Source: Paenibacillus methanolicus | Lineage (GTDB): Bacteria; Bacillota; Bacilli; Paenibacillales; Paenibacillaceae | Direction of reading: 5' to 3' | Length of the DNA stretch: 64,000 nt | Assembly (NCBI RefSeq): GCF_008124765.1 | Contig: NZ_VNHS01000010.1 | Coordinates: 248,001-312,000 of the forward strand | Shown: positions 7,792 to 15,590 of the stretch, piece by piece | How the letters are laid out: every line of letters begins with the position of its first letter | How positions within the stretch are numbered: the stretch's first letter is position 1 | Notes under the pieces: model-generated | Told to the model about the DNA's origin: nothing | Seen by the model: only the letters and a program-made list of their open reading frames with translations | Databases searched by the model: none | Position numbers and translations under genes: made by a program

Positions 7792-8910
7792 ATGAATTAT
7801 GAGAACCTGGACTATAACCGAGCACGTTGGAACCGCATGCTCCTCAACGGGTTCTGGTCCATATTGATCATTACGTTCTTCTTGGAATGCCTGTATTTGC
7901 TAACGGTGGCCGGGGTAGCCAGAACCACTTTCATTACGGAATACATCGTTAGACCCACGATTATCCTGCTCGGGATCCTACTTGCGGCCGAGACCGGGAT
8001 TAAGCTGCTGCGAGGCAAATACCAGGACTACATCATGATTATTACTTCCTCCCTGCTGTCGGCGGCGATCGTCTACATACACGATACCATCAACTACCTG
8101 CTGCTGGCGCTCTTCCTGCCCGTCATGGTGTCCATCTTCTACTTCCACATGCGGAAGCTCGTGTTCGCCTTCTGTGTCACGATCGCCACGCTTTATACGC
8201 TTTACGCGGTGATGCCGGCGATGAACGCTTACTTGACGGCCGTCAGCTTGACGACGATCAGCATCATGTTCCTGCTCTTCACGCTGATCGCCGGGGGCAT
8301 TCTCATGCGCGGACGCGAGTTGATGGCGAATTTGCAGACGTATTTCGAAACGAACCGGGACCTGTTGGTCAAGAACGTCTGGATGGACAAGCTGTCGAAG
8401 ACCGACGCCTTAACCGACCTGTACAATCACATCACGTTTCACGAATTTTTTGAACGGCTGATTGAACAGCACGAATGCAATGAAGTACCCGTACAGCTGG
8501 CGCTCATCGACATCGATAACTTCAAGCAAATCAACGATACGTACGGCCACCGCGCCGGCGACGCCGTGCTGACCCGCGTCGCGGAGACGATTCGCGCGAA
8601 CGTCAACGTCAACGCGTTCGTGGCCCGATACGGCGGCGAGGAGTTCGCGGTGTTGTTCACGGACATTACGTTCGAGGAAGCGTACGAAGCGGTGGAGAGC
8701 ATCCGAAACCACGTCTCTCGCTTACCGCACGAACAACTGGGCGGACGTTCGGTCACCGTCAGCATCGGGATCGGGGACTACGCCCGGAACGATGGCAAAG
8801 AACGCTTCTTCCATCTTGTCGACGAAGCGCTGTACGAAGCCAAGCATACGGGCAAGAACAAGACGGTCGTGCCGTCGAAAGATACGATGCATGCCAGTCA
8901 GCTCGCTTAA
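7792..8910 (+). CDS. Membrane-bound diguanylate cyclase (GGDEF)
   Basis: The 372-aa product has about six transmembrane helices (residues 20-175), a short helical linker and a GGDEF domain (about 200-360). The active-site motif GGEEF is at 281-285, with the metal-binding Asp in LALIDIDNFKQIND and the conserved NDTYGHRAGD. It should make cyclic di-GMP from two GTP. The RxxD inhibitory site normally five residues before GGDEF is NVNA (272-275), so product feedback through the I-site is not expected. The start is ATG 7792, 8 nt after TGGAG; a GTG nine bases earlier overlaps that site. It is a single gene with its own promoter and terminator. Confidence 0.93.
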   Translation: MNYENLDYNRARWNRMLLNGFWSILIITFFLECLYLLTVAGVARTTFITEYIVRPTIILLGILLAAETGIKLLRGKYQDYIMIITSSLLSAAIVYIHDTINYLLLALFLPVMVSIFYFHMRKLVFAFCVTIATLYTLYAVMPAMNAYLTAVSLTTISIMFLLFTLIAGGILMRGRELMANLQTYFETNRDLLVKNVWMDKLSKTDALTDLYNHITFHEFFERLIEQHECNEVPVQLALIDIDNFKQINDTYGHRAGDAVLTRVAETIRANVNVNAFVARYGGEEFAVLFTDITFEEAYEAVESIRNHVSRLPHEQLGGRSVTVSIGIGDYARNDGKERFFHLVDEALYEAKHTGKNKTVVPSKDTMHASQLA

Positions 8911-8923
8911 GCGGGCTGACTGC

Positions 8924-8965
8924 AAAAAAAGCTGCACATCCGCCATGGCGGGTGTGCAGCTTTTT
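8924..8965 (+). terminator. Bidirectional terminator between the GGDEF gene and mqnC
   Basis: A 14-bp stem, GCTGCACATCCGCC against GGCGGGTGTGCAGC with a 2-nt loop, is flanked by A7 and T5. It serves both convergent genes. Confidence 0.9.
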
Positions 8966-8990
8966 GGTATGCGTTCCGAATGCGTCGGAT

Positions 8991-10130
8991 TTAGTTTTGC
9001 ATGACGAAATCGTTCTCGACCTTCGCGTTGACGTCGTCGAATACCCGTAGAATCTCGTAGCGCGTGTTGCGCTGCGCCGGGATCTTGCCCGCTTCGCGAA
9101 TAATGTCCAGCGTCGAGCTGATGTTGACCTTGTGCGTCGTGCCCGCGGCGGAGACGACGTTCTCCTCGATCATCGTCGAGCCGAAGTCGTTGCAGCCGTA
9201 GCTCAGCGTCAGCTTGCCGATCTCCGGTCCCATCGTGACCCACGACGACTGGAAGTTGTCGATATTATCGAGCGTCAATCGGCTAATCGCCAGCGTCTTC
9301 AAGTATTCTTCCGGCGTCGCCTTCTCGCGCTTCATGTTCGTATTGTCCGGCTGGAACGTCCACGGGATAAAGGCCAGGAAGCCTTTAGAGTCGTAGCCAT
9401 TGGCGATGCACTCATCCTGCGCGTCGCGGACGCGAAGCAGATGCAGCGCGCGCTCTTCCATCGATTCGCCGAAGCCGATGACCATCGTCGCGGTCGTGTT
9501 CATCCCGATGCGGTGGGCGATCTTCATTACGTCCATCCAGTCGGTCCACGAGCCCTTCAACCGGCTGATCTTCCGGCGCGTCCGGTCGTCGAGAATCTCT
9601 GCGCCGCCGCCCGGCAGCGAGTCGAGTCCGGCCTCGTGGATTTGACGAATGACCTCCTCCAGCGACAAGCCGTTTGATACTTCTTTCATCTTGTGGATCT
9701 CCGCCGGCGAGAAGGAATGCATCGTAATCTGCGGGAAATGCTGTTTGATTTTGCGCAAAATGTCCACATAATATTGGAACGGCAGGTTCGGGTTCGTCCC
9801 GCCCTGCATCAGAATTTCCGTACCGCCGACATTTATGGTTTCCTGAATTTTCTGCAAAATCGTCTCGTCCGAGAGGACATATCCTTCCGCGTTGCCCGGC
9901 GCGCGATAGAACGCGCAGAAGCGGCAGTACACGTCGCAGACGTTCGTATAGTTAATGTTCCGCCCCACTACGAACGTCGTAATCGGCTCGGGATGCTTGC
10001 GGATCATAATCTGATTGGCGGCATGCCCCATTTTCTCGATCTCGTCGGATTCGAAAAGCGTAATGATGTCCTCTTGCATGAGGCGCTGACCGTTCAGCGC
10101 TTGTTGTAAAATACGGTCCACTTGGTTCAT
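8991..10130 (-). CDS. mqnC: Cyclic dehypoxanthinyl futalosine synthase
   Basis: This 379-aa radical SAM enzyme carries the CxxxCxxC cluster motif at Cys65, Cys69 and Cys72 (CDVYCRFC), followed by AFYRAPG. Segments GGTEILMQGGTNPNLPFQYY, SFSPAEI and LPGGGAEIL are characteristic of MqnC, which cyclises dehypoxanthine futalosine in the futalosine route to menaquinone. It therefore supplies the quinone used by the succinate and NADH dehydrogenases elsewhere in the window. The start at ATG 10128-10130 is set by AGGAGGG 10 nt upstream; the 20-codon upstream extension is basic and unlike the family. It is monocistronic here, so other mqn genes must be elsewhere. Confidence 0.93.
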   Translation of the reverse strand: MNQVDRILQQALNGQRLMQEDIITLFESDEIEKMGHAANQIMIRKHPEPITTFVVGRNINYTNVCDVYCRFCAFYRAPGNAEGYVLSDETILQKIQETINVGGTEILMQGGTNPNLPFQYYVDILRKIKQHFPQITMHSFSPAEIHKMKEVSNGLSLEEVIRQIHEAGLDSLPGGGAEILDDRTRRKISRLKGSWTDWMDVMKIAHRIGMNTTATMVIGFGESMEERALHLLRVRDAQDECIANGYDSKGFLAFIPWTFQPDNTNMKREKATPEEYLKTLAISRLTLDNIDNFQSSWVTMGPEIGKLTLSYGCNDFGSTMIEENVVSAAGTTHKVNISSTLDIIREAGKIPAQRNTRYEILRVFDDVNAKVENDFVMQN

Positions 10131-10248
10131 ATAGTAGGGACCCTCCTCTTCCGTTCGAGCTCGCGCTCGCTCCTTAACCTTCCTATCCATCGTAACACAA
10201 AAAGCCCGCCTCAGTCACCTTGGACAAAAAGGCAACTGCGGCGGATAA

Positions 10249-10346
10249 GTGGCTCCGGTTGTCTCGGGTGGCGCTCCCGTTGGTGGCTCCGGTTTCTCGA
10301 TGACGCTCCCGTTGGTGGCTCCGGTTTCTCGATGACGCTCCCGTTG
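10249..10346. repeat. Three tandem 32-34 bp repeats
   Basis: Units at 10249-10282, 10283-10314 and 10315-10346 begin GTGGCTCCGGTT and end GCTCCCGTTG. The second and third are identical; the first differs in the middle. They lie in the 328-bp gap between mqnC and the beta-lyase gene, where no supported gene is seen. There are no spacers, so this is not a CRISPR array. Confidence 0.85.
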
Positions 10347-10458
10347 TAGACTTGTTTCCTTTATTGTGTAACTTATTTAGCGGTGAAAACAAGCCTACAA
10401 AAGTCGCTGTCATTCGAGAAACCTTCGCTTGGAAGTTTAAACCAAAACGATTTTAGAT

Positions 10459-11646
10459 TTATTGCGCGGCTACCGTCTCGCGCACGGCTTGCGCGAACTT
10501 ATCGAGCGCCTCGGCCAGCAGCGATCGCGGGCACGCGAGGTTCACGCGCAGATAGCCTTGTCCTTGCCGGCCGAATACCGAGCCCTCGCTGAACGCCACG
10601 CCGGCCCGCTCGAACATGAGCTTCTTCAGCTCCTGCGGGTTCTCCGATATCGCCCGACAGTCCAGCCATACCATGTAGGTGCCTTCCGGCTTCATCGGCT
10701 TCACCTGCGGAATCTCGCGGGTGACGTAATCGATCAGGAAGTCGCGGTTGTCCTCGAGATACACGAGCAGCTGATCCAGCCACTCGTCGCCGTGGTTATA
10801 CGCGGCCACGACGGCCGTCTGGCCGAAGAAGCTCTCCATATGGATCGACAGCGTCTTAAGCAGGTAGTTATACTTGCGGCGCAGCTCGGCGTTCGGAATA
10901 ATCACGGAAGCCGCTTGCAGGCCGGCTAGATTGAACGTCTTGCTCGTCGCGACGCAAGTGAACGACTGCTGCGCGAACGCCTCGGAGATCGACGCGAACG
11001 CCGTATGCTTATGTCCGGAGAAGACGAGGTCGTGATGAATCTCGTCGGCTACGATCAATACGCCGTGCTTCAGACAGATCTCGCCGATGCGCGTCAGCTC
11101 CTCGCGCGTCCAGACGCGTCCGCCCGGATTGTGCGGCGAACAGAGCAGCATCAGCTTCGCTTCCTTCGCCTGCTCTTCCAGCAGGTCGAAGTCGATCTCG
11201 AAGCGTTCCTCGTTCAAGATAAGCGCGTTATCGAGCACGTTGCGTCCGTTCATCTTAATGACGTCGTAGAACGGATAGTAGACCGGCGATTGCAAGATGA
11301 CGCCGTCTCCCGGCTCGGTGAACGCCATGACGATCAAGCTGAGCGCCGGCACGACGCCGGGGCTGGACGTTATCCACTCGTGCGCCACGTTCCAGCCGTG
11401 CCGGCGGGACATCCAGCCCGCAATCGCTTCATAATAAGCCTCGGTGCGGATCGTATAACCGTAGATGCCCTCCTGCGCCCGCTCCACGATAGCCTCCACG
11501 ACTTCCTTCGGCGGCTCGAAATCCATATCCGCCACCCAAAGCGGCAAAATGTCCTTGCGCCCGAACAGCTTCTCCGATTGATCCCACTTGTACGTGCCTT
11601 TGCCCGTCCGGTTAATTCTGCGGTCGAAATCGTACTGATGCGCCAT
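10459..11646 (-). CDS. MalY/PatB-type cystathionine beta-lyase (C-S lyase)
   Basis: This 395-aa fold-type I PLP enzyme has a class I/II aminotransferase layout. The PLP lysine is in CVATSKTFNLAGLQ, and MalY/PatB signatures include GVVPALSLIVMAFTEPGDGV, CSPHNPGGRVW and VADEIHHDL. Family members split cystathionine or cysteine to homocysteine or H2S, pyruvate and ammonia. It lies 6 bp downstream of metI, with its ribosome binding site GGGGAGGCG partly inside the metI 3' end. That tight coupling supports a role as the beta-lyase step (MetC-equivalent) of methionine synthesis. The true substrate cannot be fixed by sequence; PatB homologues also act as cysteine desulfhydrases. Confidence 0.88.
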   Translation of the reverse strand: MAHQYDFDRRINRTGKGTYKWDQSEKLFGRKDILPLWVADMDFEPPKEVVEAIVERAQEGIYGYTIRTEAYYEAIAGWMSRRHGWNVAHEWITSSPGVVPALSLIVMAFTEPGDGVILQSPVYYPFYDVIKMNGRNVLDNALILNEERFEIDFDLLEEQAKEAKLMLLCSPHNPGGRVWTREELTRIGEICLKHGVLIVADEIHHDLVFSGHKHTAFASISEAFAQQSFTCVATSKTFNLAGLQAASVIIPNAELRRKYNYLLKTLSIHMESFFGQTAVVAAYNHGDEWLDQLLVYLEDNRDFLIDYVTREIPQVKPMKPEGTYMVWLDCRAISENPQELKKLMFERAGVAFSEGSVFGRQGQGYLRVNLACPRSLLAEALDKFAQAVRETVAAQ

Positions 11647-11652
11647 GGATGC

Positions 11653-12813
11653 TTACGCCTCCCCGATCTCGCGCTTCGCGGCTTCCAGCGCCTGGCCGAG
11701 ATCGGCGATGATGTCGTCCGCGTGCTCGATGCCGACGGAGAATCGGAGCAGACGGTCGTCGACGCCGATCTGACGGCGAATTTCCTCCGGAATGTCCGCA
11801 TGCGTCTGCACCGCAGGATACGTCATGAGCGACTCGCAGCCGCCGAGGCTTTCCGCGAACGCGATCAACTTGATGTGACGCAGAATCGGCTCGACATAAC
11901 GGGCATCCTTCAGGCGGAAGGAGAAAATGCCCGTATTGCCCGACGATTGGCGGGACTGAATATCATGACCCGGATGATGCGCAAGCGCCGGGTAATACAC
12001 CTCGTCGATCGCCTCGTGCGTCAGCAGCCACTCGGCTACCGCGGTGGCGTTCGCCTGGTGGCGTTCCATCCGCAGGGCGAGCGTCTTCATGCCGCGCATG
12101 AGCAGCCAGGAATCCTGCGCGCCGAGCACGGCGCCGATCGAGTTGTGCAGGAACGCCATCTGATCGGACAGCTCCTTGCCTTTCGTCACGATCAGTCCGG
12201 CCAACACGTCGTTATGGCCGCCCAAATACTTGGTCGCGCTGTGCACGACGATGTCCGCGCCCAGCTCGATCGGCCGTTGGAAGAACGGAGTCAGCAGCGT
12301 ATTGTCGACGATCGTCAGCAGTCCCTTTGACTTTGCCCACGCGCTGATACGCTCGATATCCGTTATCATCATGAGCGGATTGGTCGGCGTTTCGATCAGC
12401 ACCGCCTTCGTATTCGGCGTACAGAGCTGCGCGATGCCATCAAGGTCGTTCGTATCCACGTACGATGCGGTCACGCCGAATCGGCTCATGATCCGCTCCA
12501 GCAATCGGTACGTGCCGCCGTACAGATCCAGGGACACGATCAGATGATCGCCCTGTCCGAACAGCGAGAACACCGTTTGCAGCGCGGCCATGCCGGAGCT
12601 GCAAGCGAATCCGCGGTCGCCGGATTCGAGTTCGGCGGCGGCCTCTTCGAGCACCTTGCGGGTCGGGTTCGTCGTGCGGGCGTAATCGAATCCCGTGCTC
12701 TCCCCAAGCTTCGGATGACGGAAGGCGGTGGCCAAGTAGATCGGGTAGCTGACGGATCCGGTAACCGGCTCTTGTACCGATCCGATTTGGGCTAAGCGGC
12801 TTTCAATTTTCAT
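11653..12813 (-). CDS. metI: Cystathionine gamma-synthase / O-acetylhomoserine thiolyase
   Basis: The 386-aa Cys/Met-metabolism PLP enzyme has the PLP lysine in VVHSATKYLGGHNDV, phosphate-binding residues near CSSGMAALQ, and YARTTNPTR near the N-terminus. It condenses an O-acyl-homoserine with cysteine (gamma-synthase), or with sulfide in the MetI type. In B. subtilis metI is followed by the beta-lyase gene, as here, which supports the symbol. The start at ATG 12811-12813 is supported by AAAGGAG about 9 nt upstream; an upstream in-frame extension of 19 codons lacks one. It lies 93 bp downstream of metA, all transcribed leftwards. Confidence 0.9.
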   Translation of the reverse strand: MKIESRLAQIGSVQEPVTGSVSYPIYLATAFRHPKLGESTGFDYARTTNPTRKVLEEAAAELESGDRGFACSSGMAALQTVFSLFGQGDHLIVSLDLYGGTYRLLERIMSRFGVTASYVDTNDLDGIAQLCTPNTKAVLIETPTNPLMMITDIERISAWAKSKGLLTIVDNTLLTPFFQRPIELGADIVVHSATKYLGGHNDVLAGLIVTKGKELSDQMAFLHNSIGAVLGAQDSWLLMRGMKTLALRMERHQANATAVAEWLLTHEAIDEVYYPALAHHPGHDIQSRQSSGNTGIFSFRLKDARYVEPILRHIKLIAFAESLGGCESLMTYPAVQTHADIPEEIRRQIGVDDRLLRFSVGIEHADDIIADLGQALEAAKREIGEA

Positions 12814-12906
12814 AAGTCTCGGGCTCCTTTGGTTAGGTTCGGATAGGATGCGAGCGCGGCTCCCCTTCATCGTTGTTTCATCCTGCTGCCTGGGCGGGGA
12901 ATAAGT

Positions 12907-13824
12907 TTAGATGCCTGCTCCGAGTTCGTACGGCGTTTGCTGGTAGACGTAATAGTTCAGCCAGTTGGAGAATAGCAAATTCGCATGCGCCCGCCAGCTG
13001 GAGAGCGGCGCGAGCGTCGGATCGTCTTTCGGAAAATAATTCTTCGGCACGCCGATCGCAAGACCCTTGGCCTTGTCGCGGTCGTACTCCCACTTCAGCG
13101 TCTGCGGATCGTATTCCGAGTGGCCGGTCACGAATACCTGCTTGCCGTCCCTGGAGGCGACGAGGTAGACCCCCGCTTCTTCGGATGTGGAGAGTATCTC
13201 CAAATCCTCGATGCCCTCGATGTCTTCGGCGCGCACCTCCGTATGTCGCGACTGCGGCACGAAGAACAATTCGTCGAAACCGCGCGTCAACGGCACGTTG
13301 CGCTTGTGGATCGTGTGCGGGTAGACGCCGAAAATCTTCTCGTCCAAATTATACTTCGGCACGCCGAAGTGGTGGTAGAGTCCCGCTTGGGACGCCCAAC
13401 AGATGTGAAGCGTGGAGGTCACGCAGCGCGCGCTCCAGTCCATGATATCCTTCAATTCTTCCCAATAATTCACGTCCTCGAACGGCATCTGTTCGACGGG
13501 CGCTCCGGTGATGATCAAGCCGTCGTAGTATTCGTGCTTAATATCGTCGAACGTCTTGTAGAACGATTCCAGATGCTCGCTGGACGTGTTCTTGGACGTG
13601 TGCGTCTTCGGATGGAGCAGCACCGCCTCCACCTGCAGCGGCGTGTTGCCGATCAGGCGCAGCAGCTGAGTCTCGGTCGTTTCCTTCGTCGGCATCAGGT
13701 TCAAAATCGCGATTCGCAGCGGGCGAATGTCCTGATGGTAGGCGACGCTTTCGTCCATGACGAAGATATTCTCTCGCGCTAAAATTTCTTTGGCTGGCAA
13801 ATTGTCCGGTACTTTAATTGGCAT
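12907..13824 (-). CDS. metA: Homoserine O-acetyltransferase (MetA family)
   Basis: The 305-aa MetA-fold enzyme has the catalytic Cys142 (HICWASQ), His235 and Glu237 (VTGHSEYDP) in the expected places. Residue 111, which sets acyl-CoA choice in this family, is Glu (ITGAPVEQMPF) where E. coli has Gly. By established work on MetA enzymes, Glu111 indicates acetyl-CoA, so the product should be O-acetylhomoserine, although databases often label the family succinyltransferase. The ATG at 13822-13824 lies 8 nt after GGAG; a GTG three codons earlier is less likely. It heads the metA-metI-beta-lyase set and lies behind an S-box riboswitch. Confidence 0.93.
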   Translation of the reverse strand: MPIKVPDNLPAKEILARENIFVMDESVAYHQDIRPLRIAILNLMPTKETTETQLLRLIGNTPLQVEAVLLHPKTHTSKNTSSEHLESFYKTFDDIKHEYYDGLIITGAPVEQMPFEDVNYWEELKDIMDWSARCVTSTLHICWASQAGLYHHFGVPKYNLDEKIFGVYPHTIHKRNVPLTRGFDELFFVPQSRHTEVRAEDIEGIEDLEILSTSEEAGVYLVASRDGKQVFVTGHSEYDPQTLKWEYDRDKAKGLAIGVPKNYFPKDDPTLAPLSSWRAHANLLFSNWLNYYVYQQTPYELGAGI

Positions 13825-13906
13825 CTCGATCACTCCTTTGAAATTACGGCTCTAACGATCGTCATGAAGGGTGCGGGTGAGAGGAGTACCGGGAAAATGA
13901 TAAGGC

Positions 13907-13934
13907 AAATAGCCCCTTCTGGATAAGAAGGGGC
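13907..13934 (-). terminator. S-box expression-platform terminator (weak U tract)
   Basis: The stem GCCCCTTCT/AGAAGGGGC (13926-13934 with 13912-13920) has a 5-nt loop. On the minus strand it is followed only by TATTTG, so the U tract is weak. It lies between the SAM aptamer and metA and is the natural candidate for the regulated terminator. Confidence 0.65.
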
Positions 13935-13954
13935 ATAATGGGTACACTCATGCG

Positions 13955-14064
13955 CCTCTCATCTCCCAGAAACCTAAATAAGTCTCCGCAAGAATTAGCA
14001 CCGTGCTCTTGGCCGGTTGCCGGGCTTCATCGGGCTAGTCCCTCCGCCTGCTCTTGATAAGAAA
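13955..14064 (-). promoter_or_regulatory. SAM-I (S-box) riboswitch upstream of metA
   Basis: On the minus strand the region shows the S-box order. P1 TTTCTTATC (14056-14064) pairs with GATGAGAGG (13955-13963). It is followed by AAGAG, GGAGGGAC, GCCC-GATGAAGCC, GGCAACC and GGTGCTAATTC. These are the universally conserved SAM-I blocks. High S-adenosylmethionine should favour termination and switch off metA and the downstream genes. Confidence 0.95.
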
Positions 14065-14229
14065 GCTAATACGTATTTAATTGTACGTTTCGCGATTACA
14101 AGCTTTACTTTAATGCAAACGTCTATTGCCGTCAAGCGGGATTTGCGCGAAAAACCCGACCCGTCCGCGAACCGAAAATATGCCGCCGCATATCGTACAG
14201 GAAGGGCGTTTCGCTCGCCTTTTTAACGC

Positions 14230-14259
14230 TTGTATGGAATGTCGCGGGCAGAGTATACT
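14230..14259 (+). promoter_or_regulatory. Promoter for the corA transcript
   Basis: TTGTAT (14230-14235), an 18-bp spacer and TATACT (14254-14259) read rightwards. It gives a leader of about 270 nt before corA, long enough to hold regulation. Confidence 0.6.
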
Positions 14260-14324
14260 AGACAAGGATTATGCGCAAAATAAGACTCATTTTCAAAGAC
14301 GACGACAAAGGGGTGTTGACGAAT

Positions 14325-14435
14325 ATGGAAGGCGACCCGAGGCCTGCGGGCAACCGCGTGAACGACCGGAACCGAAGCAAGCGGTCCGCTCAAGGCTCCA
14401 ACTATGTTCGCTCAGCGCCGCCTAGTTTTTCATAG
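14325..14435 (+). CDS. Possible 36-aa leader ORF upstream of corA
   Basis: ATG 14325 is preceded by AAAGGGGTG at 12 nt and runs to TAG 14433-14435. The product starts MEGDPRPAG and is polar and Arg/Asn-rich. It lies wholly in the corA leader between its promoter and start codon. It could be a leader peptide or chance; I see no family resemblance, and the leader does not match the known M-box pattern. Confidence 0.25.
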   Translation: MEGDPRPAGNRVNDRNRSKRSAQGSNYVRSAPPSFS

Positions 14436-14536
14436 ACGGCTTCGACCAGAAGCATGGCGTGGAAGTATACAGCGGGCTCTCTTCGAGATCCGGCATCCGG
14501 GAACGAAAGCAACATGGATGAAGGGAGAGAGCACGA

Positions 14537-15472
14537 ATGAAGATCCGACATGTCACTCAAGGCGTGTTTACGCCGGTTGAAGATATTAATACCACGCTCG
14601 TCGCGCCGGCCGACGGTTTCTATTGGATCGATGCGGACACCGAAGATTTGGCCATCCTGCAGCCGCTGTTCGCGCTGCACGACTTGGCCGTCGAGGACTG
14701 CCTCAGCGAAGAGGATCAGCGTCCGAAGATCGAGATTTACGAAGGGCATTATTTTATCGTTATTAACAGCATCCGCTTCGACGACGAAGAAATTTTCCTG
14801 CGCGCCCTCAACATTTTTCTCGGACGGCATTTCATCTTGACGGTTACGAAACAGAAGATTCACGAGCTGCGCGTCCTGAAGCCGATTCTATGGGAGGAAG
14901 AAGTGACGCGGCCCGACCGCTTCCTCTATCATCTGATCGACATCGTCGTCGATAACTACTTCGCCGTCGGCGACCGGATCGAGAACCGGATCGAGTCGCT
15001 GGAAGAAGATATTCTGATGCATACGAAGAAATCGCATCTGAACGAAATTATCGGTCTGCGAAGCGAAATCCTGTGGCTGAAGAAAATGCTCGGCCCGCAG
15101 CGCGACGTGATCGGCACGCTGAACAAGAAAGATCTGCGGCTTGTCGACGATCAGCTGCAGAAGTATTTCGGCGACATTTACGAGAATGCCGTGAAGATTA
15201 CCGAGACGTTCGAGACGTACCGCGATCTGATGGGCAACTTGCGAGAAGCGTACCAGTCCAGCCTGTCCAACCGGGCGAACGAAATCATGCGCGTCTTCAC
15301 CGCGATTACGGTCATCTTCATGCCGCTGACGTTCCTCACGGGCGTGTACGGGATGAACTTCGATTATTTGCCCGGCGCGCATATCCACGGCGGCTCGTAT
15401 ATCTTGCTGTCGATCATGGTGACGCTGGGGCTCGGGATGTTCTATCTGTTCAAAAAGAAAGATTGGCTCTGA
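14537..15472 (+). CDS. corA: CorA-family magnesium/divalent metal transporter
   Basis: The 311-aa protein has a large cytoplasmic N-terminal domain (residues 1-245) with a long helix, then two transmembrane helices at the C-terminus. The selectivity signature GMN is present as GVYGMNFDYLPGA after the first helix (FMPLTFLTGV). CorA forms pentamers that import Mg2+ and sometimes Co2+ or Ni2+. The N-terminal region (VEDCLSEEDQRPKIEIYEGHYF) is typical. The C-terminus ends with a short basic KKKDWL tail. The ribosome binding site is GGGAGAG. It is monocistronic and ends at a strong convergent terminator. Confidence 0.95.
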   Translation: MKIRHVTQGVFTPVEDINTTLVAPADGFYWIDADTEDLAILQPLFALHDLAVEDCLSEEDQRPKIEIYEGHYFIVINSIRFDDEEIFLRALNIFLGRHFILTVTKQKIHELRVLKPILWEEEVTRPDRFLYHLIDIVVDNYFAVGDRIENRIESLEEDILMHTKKSHLNEIIGLRSEILWLKKMLGPQRDVIGTLNKKDLRLVDDQLQKYFGDIYENAVKITETFETYRDLMGNLREAYQSSLSNRANEIMRVFTAITVIFMPLTFLTGVYGMNFDYLPGAHIHGGSYILLSIMVTLGLGMFYLFKKKDWL

Positions 15473-15503
15473 GGCAACGAATCGCCGCTACGGCCTTTAA
15501 ACG

Positions 15504-15558
15504 AAAATCCGGCTTGCGCCATTCCGATCGGATCGGAGTAGCGCAAGCCGGATTTTTT
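15504..15558 (+). terminator. Bidirectional terminator between corA and the MFS gene
   Basis: A 16-bp inverted repeat AAAATCCGGCTTGCGC/GCGCAAGCCGGATTTT (15504-15519 and 15541-15556) ends in T6. It has a 21-nt loop that contains a further small stem. Confidence 0.88.
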
Positions 15559-15590
15559 GGCGTACATGGATTGCGGTCATGAACGATGCA

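Noticed and set aside
10249..10346. Possible CRISPR array
   Set aside because: The repeats are contiguous with no unique spacers, and no cas gene is present in the window.
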